Below are positions 17,133 to 25,593 of a stretch of DNA of 64,000 bases, piece after piece; position 1 is the stretch's first letter, and every line of letters starts with the position of its first letter. The translations under genes were made by a program, and so were the position numbers. The stretch is taken from NCBI RefSeq assembly GCF_013407855.1, contig NZ_JACBZH010000001.1, positions 4,154,001 to 4,218,000 of the forward strand, given 5' to 3'. The stretch is from Actinopolymorpha rutila (GTDB lineage Bacteria > Actinomycetota > Actinomycetes > Propionibacteriales > Actinopolymorphaceae). Below the pieces are notes generated by a model that worked only from the letters and a program-made list of their open reading frames with translations, was not told the origin of the DNA and searched no databases.

Positions 17133-19808
17133 TCACTGTTGCTCCTCGCGCAGGACAGGCAGGGGGTCACGCTGGATTGCCGTGGCCGCGGCCAAAGCCG
17201 CCACTCCGGTCGCCACCACCGCGGCCGTGAGAAGCAGGGCGAGGTAGCCGCCGGGAACGAATGCGTGCTCCGGCGGCGGGTCGAAGACCCCGTTGAGCAC
17301 AGTCACCAGAACGGGCGCGATTACGAACGACAAACCGGTCGCGGTGATCACGCCGATGCCGAGTACCGCGGCCGCCTCCACCGCCACCAGGCCACGAAGT
17401 TGGCGGCGACGCGCACCAAGGACCGCCGCCACAGCGGCGGTGCGGCGACGCTCGACCAAGCCCAGTGCGAGCACCGCGCCGGCCGCGCTGACAACCAGGG
17501 CGACTGCCGCGGCCAGCTCGATCCGAGCCAAGCCGCTGATGTCAACGCTCGTCAGTGTGGAACCGATCGTCGTGTGGACGTGTTGCACGTCGACGACGTG
17601 TGCGGTAGGTCCGAGCGTGTGGCGTAGCCTGGAAGCGACCGCCGGTGCGGCCGATCTGCCCGCGCGGACGAGGAACGTCCCAACCGCGTTGCTGCCCGTC
17701 TTGGCTGCCACGTAGTCGGCGTTTGCGACCAGAAAGCTGTCCCGCGGTGCGGTGGGGAACTCGGCGACGATCCCGACGTAATGAAAGGGAACGGTACGGT
17801 ACCGACCCGTTCGCGCATCCTGCAGTCGCAGCCGGATCGCATCACCGACATGAAGCTGGTAGTCGTTGACCGTCTCCGCGCTGACAAGCACGCCGTCCCG
17901 GTGTGTGGTGAGCGCCGCTAGCACCGAACGCGCGGTACCCCCTTGGAAGTAGCTGTCCTGCAGGGTCGTCGCGCGTCGCAACGTGGCGGGGCGGACACCG
18001 TAGAAATCCTGCAGGTCGGAGCCCACGTAGGCAAACCGATGCTGCAGCGGCTCGACCGCCTGAACACCAGGCACCGAGGCGATCCGGTGCGCAAACGACG
18101 GTCCCGTCCGTGACGAGCTCGGCTTCGTCACCGCCACGTCCGCTCCGTTCGTGAGCTGGGCGTCGACCAGTGCCTGCCTCGCATACGTCGTGGTGAGCAC
18201 GGCGGTGGTGGCGGCGAAGCTGAGGGCAAGCGCCACCGCGAGGGTGCCGCGGGCGATTACTCCGGCCTGTCGAGCCAGAACGGCGGCGGCCGTCCCTGCC
18301 AGCGGCCCGGTGACCGGTCGTGCAGCGGCGCCGACGAGCCGCCGGCCTTTGGTCAGCACGGTCACCGTCAACGCCCATACCCCCAACCCTCCTCCTACCC
18401 AGAGCAGGGCCGGTCCGATGAATGCCCAGTAGTTTACCGAGATGGCGGGCGCGCCTTCGGGGGCGAGGACGAGCTGGTAATTGTTGCCGCTGCTCAGGCG
18501 AACGACCAGGGCGCCGACAGCCACGCACAACCCGGCGGCGAGCGGGAGCACCCAGCCGGCGCCTGGCCTGCGGCGGCCGACGGCAGCTTCCATACTGGCC
18601 ACTGTTTCGGTCCGGGCGGCGCGCAGGCATGGGAGCACGCTCGCGGACACTGCTGTTGCCAGGCCGACCACCGTTGCCGCGCCTGCCCAGGCGATCGCCT
18701 GGGCAGGCGTAGCACCGTATCCCACCGAACCGAAGGAGAACCGCCCGAGCAGGGCAGCTGCACCCAGCCCAGCGATCACGCCTAGGCCCCCGCTGACAAG
18801 CCCCTCGGCCGCCGCCAAGCTGAGCAGACCGAGCGAGCTCGCCCCGCGGGTTCGGAGCAACGCCTGTTCGCGCCGGCGCCGTTCACCCCCCGCCGCAGCG
18901 ACCGACACTGTGAGAAGCAGTGCGACGGCGACCCCGGGAACGCCGAGGAACAAGAACAACACCTGCGCGTACGCCGCGTCCTCTCTCGCGGCGGCGAGTG
19001 CGTCGCCGAGGTCATCACCCACGATGCCCGCACCTGCGAGCTTCGCCTCGAAGTGGTGTGCGGCCTGGGTGCTCTGGGTGTACGCGGTGGCGGGATCGTT
19101 CGCAAGCGGACGGATGCGGGACGCGTGGACCTGCCAGGACACGAGATCGGGGCGGCGCTTGGCCAGCGGGGCGAACAGCCGGTGGAACAGGTCGGCCGGC
19201 AACAGCATCACGTTGTCCGGCGGTGCAGTCGGCTGGGCGCTCGGTGGTGCGCCGATCGTGTGGAACAAGACGTCGGCTGCGGGCAGCTCGACCACACCGC
19301 CGACCCGAACACGTGCCGAGGGCAACCCCGAGCGGCCTATCCTGACCAGGGAACCGGGCTGCGCGTGTAGGTTCGCCGCGGTCTGCTGGGCAAGTAGGAC
19401 CGAGCCGGGCCGCATCGAGCCAGCGAGGAGTCGGACTTCGCCGGGAAAGGTGCGCACGTAGCTGCCCGGCAGCCCGAGCACCACGCCTGCACCGGTGGTC
19501 GAGGTGTTTCCGGACGATGTTGCCGTGAACCCTTTCGAGGTTCCAAAGCCGACCAGCAGTGCCTGCTTCGTCCCCGGCTCGGCGGCAGTGGCTCGATGTG
19601 CGCTAGCGGGGTTGGCGCCCGACCGGACCTTGACCTGCCAGTCGACCGGCACGTCGCGGCTTACCCGCGAGGTCATGCTGGCCTGCGCGGACGCGACAAA
19701 GCTTCCGAGGGCCGCGAGCAAGGCGACCGCGACCGCGATGCCCGTCGAAGCCAGAACTATCCGCCCACGCCGCCTTCGCAGCGTTCCTGCAAGCCAGGCG
19801 CAGATCAT
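17133..19808 (-). CDS. FtsX/MacB-type ABC transporter permease, two-domain
   Basis: The 891-residue membrane protein has an N-terminal signal-anchor helix (GRIVLASTGIAVAVALLAAL), a large extracytoplasmic domain (about 40-290), three helices (about 290-400), a central helix pair and a second extracytoplasmic domain (about 560-740), and three C-terminal helices (ELAAAVALVVSAAGAVLALG, AVLGIGVITATGLSFVIAPV, YLALLLTAAVVATGVAALAA). This double FtsX architecture is typical of Gram-positive exporters or mechanotransmission complexes such as BceB-like or LolCE-like systems. It overlaps the upstream ATPase gene by four bases, so it is translationally coupled. The substrate is unknown; peptide antibiotic or envelope stress is an inference from the adjacent two-component genes. 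Confidence 0.88.
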   Translation of the reverse strand: MICAWLAGTLRRRRGRIVLASTGIAVAVALLAALGSFVASAQASMTSRVSRDVPVDWQVKVRSGANPASAHRATAAEPGTKQALLVGFGTSKGFTATSSGNTSTTGAGVVLGLPGSYVRTFPGEVRLLAGSMRPGSVLLAQQTAANLHAQPGSLVRIGRSGLPSARVRVGGVVELPAADVLFHTIGAPPSAQPTAPPDNVMLLPADLFHRLFAPLAKRRPDLVSWQVHASRIRPLANDPATAYTQSTQAAHHFEAKLAGAGIVGDDLGDALAAAREDAAYAQVLFLFLGVPGVAVALLLTVSVAAAGGERRRREQALLRTRGASSLGLLSLAAAEGLVSGGLGVIAGLGAAALLGRFSFGSVGYGATPAQAIAWAGAATVVGLATAVSASVLPCLRAARTETVASMEAAVGRRRPGAGWVLPLAAGLCVAVGALVVRLSSGNNYQLVLAPEGAPAISVNYWAFIGPALLWVGGGLGVWALTVTVLTKGRRLVGAAARPVTGPLAGTAAAVLARQAGVIARGTLAVALALSFAATTAVLTTTYARQALVDAQLTNGADVAVTKPSSSRTGPSFAHRIASVPGVQAVEPLQHRFAYVGSDLQDFYGVRPATLRRATTLQDSYFQGGTARSVLAALTTHRDGVLVSAETVNDYQLHVGDAIRLRLQDARTGRYRTVPFHYVGIVAEFPTAPRDSFLVANADYVAAKTGSNAVGTFLVRAGRSAAPAVASRLRHTLGPTAHVVDVQHVHTTIGSTLTSVDISGLARIELAAAVALVVSAAGAVLALGLVERRRTAAVAAVLGARRRQLRGLVAVEAAAVLGIGVITATGLSFVIAPVLVTVLNGVFDPPPEHAFVPGGYLALLLTAAVVATGVAALAAATAIQRDPLPVLREEQQ

Positions 19809-20560
19809 GGCCGCCCCCTCCCCAAGGCTTTGTGAGCGGTGTCTTCGTAAGCGGTGTCGAGGCGGCCGTCCCGCATCATCCAGCGCGTGCCCAACCGTTC
19901 GGCTATGCCGAGATCATGAGTGGCGATGAGGAGTGCCGCCCCGGTATGCCGGGCAGCGGCCTCCAGCGCGGTTACCACAGCACGGCCGGTGGTGACGTCC
20001 AGGCGGCCGGTGGGTTCGTCTGCCAGGAGCAGACGTGGCCCGGTCACGATGGCGCGCGCCACCGCGACCCGCTGCGCCTGTCCTCCTGACAATTCCTCCG
20101 GAAGCCGGTCCGCGAGCTCGGCGACGCCTACGACGTCGAGGGCCCGCATCGCACGATGACTGCTGTCCGTCTCCCCTTTGAGCAGCAGGGCGAGCAGGAC
20201 GTTCTCGCGAACATTCAGCGCTGGCACGAGGCTGGGCGCCTGGAACACCACCGAGACCCCGACGGGCCGACGGACGGCTTCGGGATCGGAGTCCTCTGCG
20301 TGGACGGATGCCAGGCCCGGCCACTCGATCGTCCCGGTAGTGGGTGCCTCAAGACCCGCCATCAGATGCAGCAAGGTGGACTTGCCCGAGCCCGAACGAC
20401 CTACCAGCGCGATCCGGGTGCCGAGCCTCACCTCACAGTCGACGCCGTGGACGGCGACGACGGCGCGACCGTAGGTCCGTGAGACATTCACCAACGAGAC
20501 CGCGACACCGGCTTGACCAGGCACGGCGGCTGCCTCCGGCCCGTTACCAGCTGCCCCCAC
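19805..20560 (-). CDS. ABC transporter ATP-binding protein (MacB/LolD type), second
   Basis: The nucleotide-binding subunit of up to 251 residues has Walker A GRSGSGKSTLL, Q-loop VVFQAPSLVPALNVREN, signature ELSGGQAQRVAVARA, Walker B LLLADEPTGRLD and H-loop LIATHDLG. All motifs are intact. If translation starts at 20560 the gene overlaps the first ATPase by 73 bases. The GTG at 20506, just before AVSLVNVSRTYG, would cut the overlap to about 19 bases and is an attractive alternative. The stop overlaps the permease start by four bases. Confidence 0.9.
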   Translation of the reverse strand: MGAAGNGPEAAAVPGQAGVAVSLVNVSRTYGRAVVAVHGVDCEVRLGTRIALVGRSGSGKSTLLHLMAGLEAPTTGTIEWPGLASVHAEDSDPEAVRRPVGVSVVFQAPSLVPALNVRENVLLALLLKGETDSSHRAMRALDVVGVAELADRLPEELSGGQAQRVAVARAIVTGPRLLLADEPTGRLDVTTGRAVVTALEAAARHTGAALLIATHDLGIAERLGTRWMMRDGRLDTAYEDTAHKALGRGRP

Positions 20561-21234
20561 GTGATGCTCCCGTCAGTGATGACAACTACGCGGTCGGCGC
20601 TGTCCGCCACAGCCGGGCTGTGGCTCGCCACGACAACAGCGGCGCCACCGTGGGCATGATCAAGCAGCAGACGGACGATGCGGCGCTCCCCCTCCTCGTC
20701 CAATTCGCTCGTGGGTTCGTCGGCCACGAGGAGGGGAGGACGATTGACCAGCGCCACCGCCAGTGACGCCCGGGCAGCCTCGCCGCCCGACAGCTGTGAA
20801 GGAGACGCATCCGCACGGACATCAAGCCCGACGGAATCGACCACCTCGCGGATGCGTGCCGGTTCGCCGTGACGATGGCGGCCCGCAAGGCGGTGCGCTA
20901 GCCGAACATTGCCAGTGACAGTGAGATGGTCGAGAAGGTTGCCGTTCTGACCCATCACTCCGACCAGGCGGGCCCGCAGCCGCGAACGCACGCGCTCTGG
21001 AACATGACTCATCTGTTGGCCAGCCACCAGAATCCGACCACCGTCCGGGTCATCGAGACCCGCCACGCATGACAGCAGAGTCGACTTGCCCGAACCCGAC
21101 GGGCCGGTCACCGCCACCAGTTCGCCCGCCTCGACCTGGAGGGACACGTCCCGCAGAGCCACAACCTCCTCCTCGGCGGAGCGGTAGAAACGGTAAAGAC
21201 CTTGGGCCGTGAGAATGGGCACCATCTCAGCCAC
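20488..21234 (-). CDS. ABC transporter ATP-binding protein (MacB/LolD type), first
   Basis: The 248-residue ATPase has Walker A GPSGSGKSTLLSC, a Q-loop replaced by VGVMGQNGNLLDHLTV, signature QLSGGEAARASLAVAL, Walker B LLVADEPTSELDEEG and H-loop VVASHSPAVADSADR. It is clearly paralogous to, but divergent from, the ATPase encoded next. Two different ATPases feeding one double-domain permease suggests a heterodimeric ATPase pair. The C-terminal 20 residues overlap the next gene. It overlaps the upstream lipoprotein gene by eight bases. Confidence 0.9.
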   Translation of the reverse strand: MAEMVPILTAQGLYRFYRSAEEEVVALRDVSLQVEAGELVAVTGPSGSGKSTLLSCVAGLDDPDGGRILVAGQQMSHVPERVRSRLRARLVGVMGQNGNLLDHLTVTGNVRLAHRLAGRHRHGEPARIREVVDSVGLDVRADASPSQLSGGEAARASLAVALVNRPPLLVADEPTSELDEEGERRIVRLLLDHAHGGAAVVVASHSPAVADSADRVVVITDGSITWGQLVTGRRQPPCLVKPVSRSRW

Positions 21235-21910
21235 GCCACCGCAGCGAGTCCGTCACGGCCCGCCATGGATCGACGTTATCCGCGCCCTTGGGCCCCGAAA
21301 GCGTGAGAACGGCGAGCTTGCCACGGTGCCAGAACTCGTACTTCTGCACGTCGTCGACAACCACCTTCCCGGTCACAGGATTCACCTCGGAGTCCGCGAC
21401 GAAGCGAACCAGAACCCCCTTACCAGCTCGTCGGCGGACGTTCGTCACCGACGTGAGATGGAAGCTTCGGTACTTCGAGGAGACCTTCTTTACCTCTTTC
21501 GAACGGGAGTTCGCTGCAGTCGGGGCGCTCGCCGCGCCCTGCTCCTCGACCCGGACGGAGTTGTACTTGTCGGTGAAGGTCACGGCCGTCCCCTGCCTCG
21601 TACGGGACCAGCCTTCGGGGACGGAGACGCTGAAGGAGGCGTTGGGCGGGCGGTAGCGCACGAAAACCTGGTTGTCCGGGATGTCGCCGGGAGGATTGCT
21701 CTCAGTCGCAAGCGGGCTCGGCTTCGTATCGGGCGCTTTCCGCATTTTTGCGGGGCTCTGCCGACCTGGGGCGGCAGCCACCGGCGACGAATGCGCGGGG
21801 TGGCTGGCAGCTGAGCCACTGCCACACCCGGCGACCCCCGCCAGAACAATCGCGGCAGCGACGGCCACTCCCCATGCGACACCGCCTCGCTCGCCATGGG
21901 TTACCTTCAT
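21227..21910 (-). CDS. secreted lipoprotein of the ABC block
   Basis: This 227-residue protein has a signal peptide (VAWGVAVAAAIVLAGVAGCG) ending in a lipobox LAGVAGC, a Ser/Ala/Pro-rich linker (about 35-75) and a compact C-terminal domain (about 80-227: YRPPNASFSVSVPEGWSRT, VTFTDKYNSVRVEEQ, VVDDVQKYEFWHRGKLAVL). The PEGW-type start resembles PsbP/MOG1-like lipoprotein domains seen in actinobacteria. It would be anchored on the outer face of the membrane and is the first gene of a tightly overlapping operon with the two ATPases and permease, so a substrate-capture or sensor role for that exporter is likely. Confidence 0.82.
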   Translation of the reverse strand: MKVTHGERGGVAWGVAVAAAIVLAGVAGCGSGSAASHPAHSSPVAAAPGRQSPAKMRKAPDTKPSPLATESNPPGDIPDNQVFVRYRPPNASFSVSVPEGWSRTRQGTAVTFTDKYNSVRVEEQGAASAPTAANSRSKEVKKVSSKYRSFHLTSVTNVRRRAGKGVLVRFVADSEVNPVTGKVVVDDVQKYEFWHRGKLAVLTLSGPKGADNVDPWRAVTDSLRWRG

Positions 21911-21996
21911 GTCCGATCGCCCTCCTCACCTGCATGCGGAACAGCCCATCGGAAAGCCACCTTAGGAAGCTCCGGGAAAGGCCGGACCCAGCCGAA

Positions 21997-22048
21997 GGTG
22001 AGCCGACGGTAAAACCCCCTTCACCCGGTTTTCGACAGAACGCTCACC
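21997..22048. promoter_or_regulatory. inverted repeats in divergent promoter region
   Basis: GGTGAGC at 21997-22003 is mirrored by GCTCACC at 22042-22048, and within this interval AAAACC (22011-22016) is mirrored by GGTTTT (22027-22032). The nested repeats are in the 182 bases between the divergent lipoprotein and histidine kinase starts, where a response regulator would be expected to bind. The function is inferred from position only. Confidence 0.3.
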
Positions 22049-22092
22049 CTGGACGGGCCTGATCTCGTTGCCACAAACAGGAAGGAGCCACC

Positions 22093-23444
22093 ATGCGCAA
22101 AAGGATCACCATCCTGGCGATCAGCGCAGCGGTGGTAGCCGTCACGTTGTTCGGTGGCGTGCTGGCCGTCGCAGTGTGGCGGTACGCATTCACCGAGGAG
22201 CGCGCTGAGCTCGAACTGGCGGCCGACCGTGCCGCCGTGGTCACCGCTCTTGACCAGATGAGCCGGGACGATCCCGTGGAGCCACCACACCATCTGGACG
22301 GCATCAATCTGACCGTCTATGCCCAGATGGGCACCGACTCGCCGGCAGGGGACCGGTGCATGCCGACGCCGCCACCCGTACCGCCCTTCACGGCCAAGTT
22401 CTCGATGATCACGCAGGCAACGAATTGGCCGTGGTCGTCCCAGTCGCCGCGGGGGAAAAGGTGGTGGCCGCGGTTCGGGCCTCTTCTTCCCGAACCGCCA
22501 CGCTGCACCGGGTCGAGCTCGGCTGGCTCGCGCTGTTGGGGCTCGCAATTCTCGCCCTCGCCCCACCCGTGCTTGCGGCTTTGCATCACGCACGCCGTCT
22601 GGCCTCTCCGCTGGAGACACTGGCCAGCCAGGCTCGCCGACTGGGCGAAGGTGACTTCACTGTCGCCGCCCAACGATGTGGGCTGACCGAGATCGATACG
22701 CCGGCCGAAGCGCTCGCAGACACCGCGCGCCGACTCGGCGCGATGTTGGCCCGGGAGAGAAAGTTCACCAGGGAGGCCTCACACCAGCTGCGTACGCCGC
22801 TCACCGGACTGCGGCTTCTGCTCGAAACCGGGCTCGACACCGACGATCGCGGCCTTCGTCGTGCGGCCGGACAGGCCGTCGAGGCCGTGGATCGACTCGA
22901 GGATCGCATCGACGACCTGCTCAAGATCCGAGTCGAGCCCACCGGCGCCGGTCCCGTGGACACAGCCGCCCTGCTCGACGACGTCGAGGGCACCTACCGG
23001 GGCGTGCTGGCCGCCATGGGTCGCCCCCTCAATACCAGAAGGAGCGACGACCTGCCGGCTGTGGACGCGCCGACCGCCGCTGTCCGTCAGGCGGTGGGCG
23101 TTCTTGTCGACAACGCTGTACGCCACGGGCGGGGCAGGGTGACTGTCGGCATACGAAACGCCAGCGGCGCGCTGGCGATCGACGTGCACGACGAGGGGGA
23201 CGGCATACCCGACGTGCCGGCAGAGGACGTGACCACCTGGGCACTCGGCCGTCCCTTGGCCAATGGTGGGCATGGACTTGGGCTACGGCTCGCAAGCGAA
23301 CAGATCGCCGCCCACGGAGGCCGACTGCTGCATCGTCCCGCGCGAATGTCCGCGGGTGCGATGTCCAGTCCACGCAACCAGTGCGGTTCCCTGTTCACCG
23401 TACTGCTACCTGGCCGCGAGCAGGACTGCGCGCGCCGGGAGTGA
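22093..23444 (+). pseudogene. sensor histidine kinase with one-base frameshift
   Basis: The first frame from ATG 22093 gives a signal-anchor helix (ITILAISAAVVAVTLFGGVL) and the start of the sensor loop up to LTVYAQ (about 22326). The rest is in another frame: DGHRLAGRGPVHADAATR, second transmembrane helix (WLALLGLAILALAPPVLAAL), HAMP region, H-box REASHQLRTPLTGLRLLLE, N-box GVLVDNAVRHG, G1 HDEGDGIPD and G2 GGHGLGLRLASEQ. Restoring one G after CAG at 22326 rejoins the two. Everything needed for kinase activity is otherwise present, so this is either a very recent loss or a sequencing error. It diverges from the ABC block whose response regulator (16383) is the presumed partner. A GTG at 22356 could still start a truncated kinase. 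Confidence 0.85.
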
Positions 23445-23497
23445 TGCCGTCCGACGAGACAGCTGGTCCGAGCGCGCCAACCGGTCTACCCACGTAG

Positions 23498-24415
23498 TTA
23501 CGGCGTGGCGTTGCAGTACACGTTCGCGCGTCTGGCGCCTGTGGGACCGGACGCGAACCCGGTGCAGAGGTTCCCGGGCCCGACGCGGGTCATGCCTTCA
23601 GGTTCGCCGGCGACGGTGGAGTTGACGCGGCCGGTGAGAGACCCCGCGCTGGAGATGGTGGCGAACGTGGCATTACCTGGTTTGCCGGAGTTGGTGCCCT
23701 GCCAGTTCCCGACCTGGGTCCGGGAGGCGAGCGCCCAGCCCTGCTCGACAGTCCCGGCCAGGGTCGGGGGGACAGTGAACCGGGCTAGCGCCGTGTACTG
23801 GTGGCGTTTGAATGCGGCTAGGTCATAAACCGCCCACCGAAACACGTGCAGTCCCGTCGACCAGTACTGGATGGCGATGAGGCCGTCTGCTGCGTCGACG
23901 GAGGGCGTTTGCTCAGGTGCGCCGGCGTTGACTCCGAATTGTTTCGTGCTGGACGGGGTGAGTGTTACGCCTGACCGCCAGGCGAACCGGGCGATCTGGT
24001 TTCCATAAGCTCCGGCGAGCGCCCATCCCCGCACGGGGTTTGCTACCGCGTGCGTCTCTGTCCACACATATGTGACCGCCCCGGCGTTCTCGATGCTGAT
24101 GGTCAGGCCGTGGCCGAATCCCCGCAGGTGCATCCACCCCAACCGGGCGCCCGTAGCGGACACCTTGGTCAGGGTAAGGTCACCGGACGTGGCGGGCCGC
24201 CCGGCGGTGAGCTGGGCGAAAATCCACACCCTGTGCGCAGGATCCCAGGCGAATGCCTGCATGACCGTCGGATCCTGCAGCCGCATGCCGGCCAGCGTCG
24301 GCACAGACGGCACAGATGCGGCCGATGGGCTCGCCCACGCCCCGGAAGGACCTAGTAGAACCAGCAGAAAAGAGACCACAACCAGGGACAGGAACCAGGC
24401 GACACCACGCGACAC
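23498..24415 (-). CDS. secreted beta-propeller protein (TagC/phage-RBP-like)
   Basis: The 305-residue protein has a signal peptide (VAWFLSLVVVSFLLVLLG, cleavage near GAWA-SP). Its mature part is of repeated beta strands: MRLQDPTVMQAFAWDPAHRV, IFAQLTAG, LGWMHLRGFGHGLTISIE, VTYVWTETHA and YGNQIARFAWRSG. This order is the pattern of actinobacterial proteins annotated as teichoic acid biosynthesis protein C or P68-RBP/TagC-like propellers; no enzymatic role is proven. It should be extracellular. The GTG at 24415 is used because it places the hydrophobic stretch at the N terminus; the frame continues upstream without family resemblance. It is convergent with the histidine kinase. Confidence 0.72.
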   Translation of the reverse strand: MSRGVAWFLSLVVVSFLLVLLGPSGAWASPSAASVPSVPTLAGMRLQDPTVMQAFAWDPAHRVWIFAQLTAGRPATSGDLTLTKVSATGARLGWMHLRGFGHGLTISIENAGAVTYVWTETHAVANPVRGWALAGAYGNQIARFAWRSGVTLTPSSTKQFGVNAGAPEQTPSVDAADGLIAIQYWSTGLHVFRWAVYDLAAFKRHQYTALARFTVPPTLAGTVEQGWALASRTQVGNWQGTNSGKPGNATFATISSAGSLTGRVNSTVAGEPEGMTRVGPGNLCTGFASGPTGARRANVYCNATP

Positions 24416-24920
24416 ATGGCTGCCGTGGCGGCCGTGGACAGGGGGCGGGGAAGAACAGTGCCGAATCCGCACCAGGTGGCCCCTGTCAGCTACGGGGCGG
24501 TCGCAGGAAGCACATTGCCGACCGCACGAGCACATCCGGGAGCACGCCAGCTTCAATGAATTCGTCAAAGACTCGATACCGCCTTCGTTATTCATATCGG
24601 CATTAGTCGGAATGTTATGGCGGCCTTCTCGCCGCGACTGCCCGACCACACCGCTGATGGTTCTCGACGTCGAGCAGGGCGCCGCGAGCCCATAGGTCGT
24701 TACGGTCGCATGGGACACACCGTCAGAGACCTTGGGGCACATAGTTGTAGTGATGGTGGGCCAGTCGCCGGCGGTGGTATGGCCGATGTCTTCCAACGTC
24801 GCATCGACGCTGAGGACCAGTCGGAGCCCTCCACCAACATCGTCCGCGCCGGCTTGCGCCGGTTCCCGGAGCCGTCCCGCGGATCTCACCCTTGTCGTGC
24901 GACGAGAAGCCGTGCGGCGG
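24416..24920. other. intergenic, no gene recognised
   Basis: Long frames in both directions are extensions of neighbours or shadows. No RNA gene or IS end is seen. The propeller gene's promoter must lie in its left part. Confidence 0.4.
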
Positions 24921-25190
24921 TCATGTGAAGTCCTCATCTTCTTCCTCGATGAGGAGGACGTCGTCCTGGCCCATCGCCCACACGAACCTGTAGACCTGTT
25001 CCTTGGCCAACTCACGAACGCCGCCACCGGAGTCATCCGCGCAGTCGCGGGGCCGGGAGCCGACGAGGGTGAGCCACTCATCCGTGCTGAGCCTAGACAG
25101 GATGACCTCGGCCAAGTCGTCGGCGCCTGCATCAGGGAACGTCGCGCGCGCCAACCTGTAATGGATCACAAGATCCTCTAGCGTCGACAC
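24921..25190 (-). CDS. small acidic hypothetical protein
   Basis: From a GTG at 25190 the frame gives 89 residues with a plausible globular composition (STLEDLVIHYRLARATFPDA, LAEVILSRLSTDEWLTLVG, LAKEQVYRFVWAMGQDD) and a strongly acidic tail LLIEEEDEDFT. I do not recognise the family. Its neighbours are a broken asparagine synthase piece upstream and an IS further upstream, so it may be a survivor or fragment of an older gene set. No clear ribosome site is visible. Confidence 0.45.
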   Translation of the reverse strand: MSTLEDLVIHYRLARATFPDAGADDLAEVILSRLSTDEWLTLVGSRPRDCADDSGGGVRELAKEQVYRFVWAMGQDDVLLIEEEDEDFT

Positions 25191-25261
25191 ACTGACACTC
25201 CGTACTGGGCAAAGGGGGGGCGACACCACGGGTCGCCAAGCTGGGATCAGCCACGGCCCCG

Positions 25262-25487
25262 GCGACGCCAGGTCCCGCATCTCGGCGTCGAGGTGGGAGA
25301 GACCATCGGCTGGGCACCTCGGGCGCGGTCGATGATCGCCAGCCGCTGGTGGGGCGAGGCCGAACCGGGGCCCGGTGAGGGTCCCGTCGCCGTCCGGACC
25401 TCGATGCCGCTGTACCTTCGCCATCACTGTGAGTACAGGCGCACCGGTCGCCTCGTCCAAAACGACATAACCACCGATGCCACACAC
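25262..25487 (-). pseudogene. N-terminal stub of asparagine synthase
   Basis: A GTG at 25487 begins CGIGGYVVLDEATGAPVL, with the N-terminal catalytic Cys of a class II glutamine amidotransferase, followed by QRHRGPDGDGT (the RHRGPDG substrate motif). After GPRFGLA a frame change gives HQRLAIIDRARGAQPM, a second hallmark, near 25300. Only about 75 residues of the usual 600 survive. It lies about 100 bases from IS256 copy 1, and IS-associated deletion is a likely cause. Confidence 0.7.
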
Positions 25488-25593
25488 CTGAGTCCCTCCG
25501 GTCGAACCGGTCCAAACAGCGACCGTATGGGCCTCAACCTGCACACAGCCTGTACGCCAGACGTGAACGTGGATCCGACGCTGAGGCGGGGAC

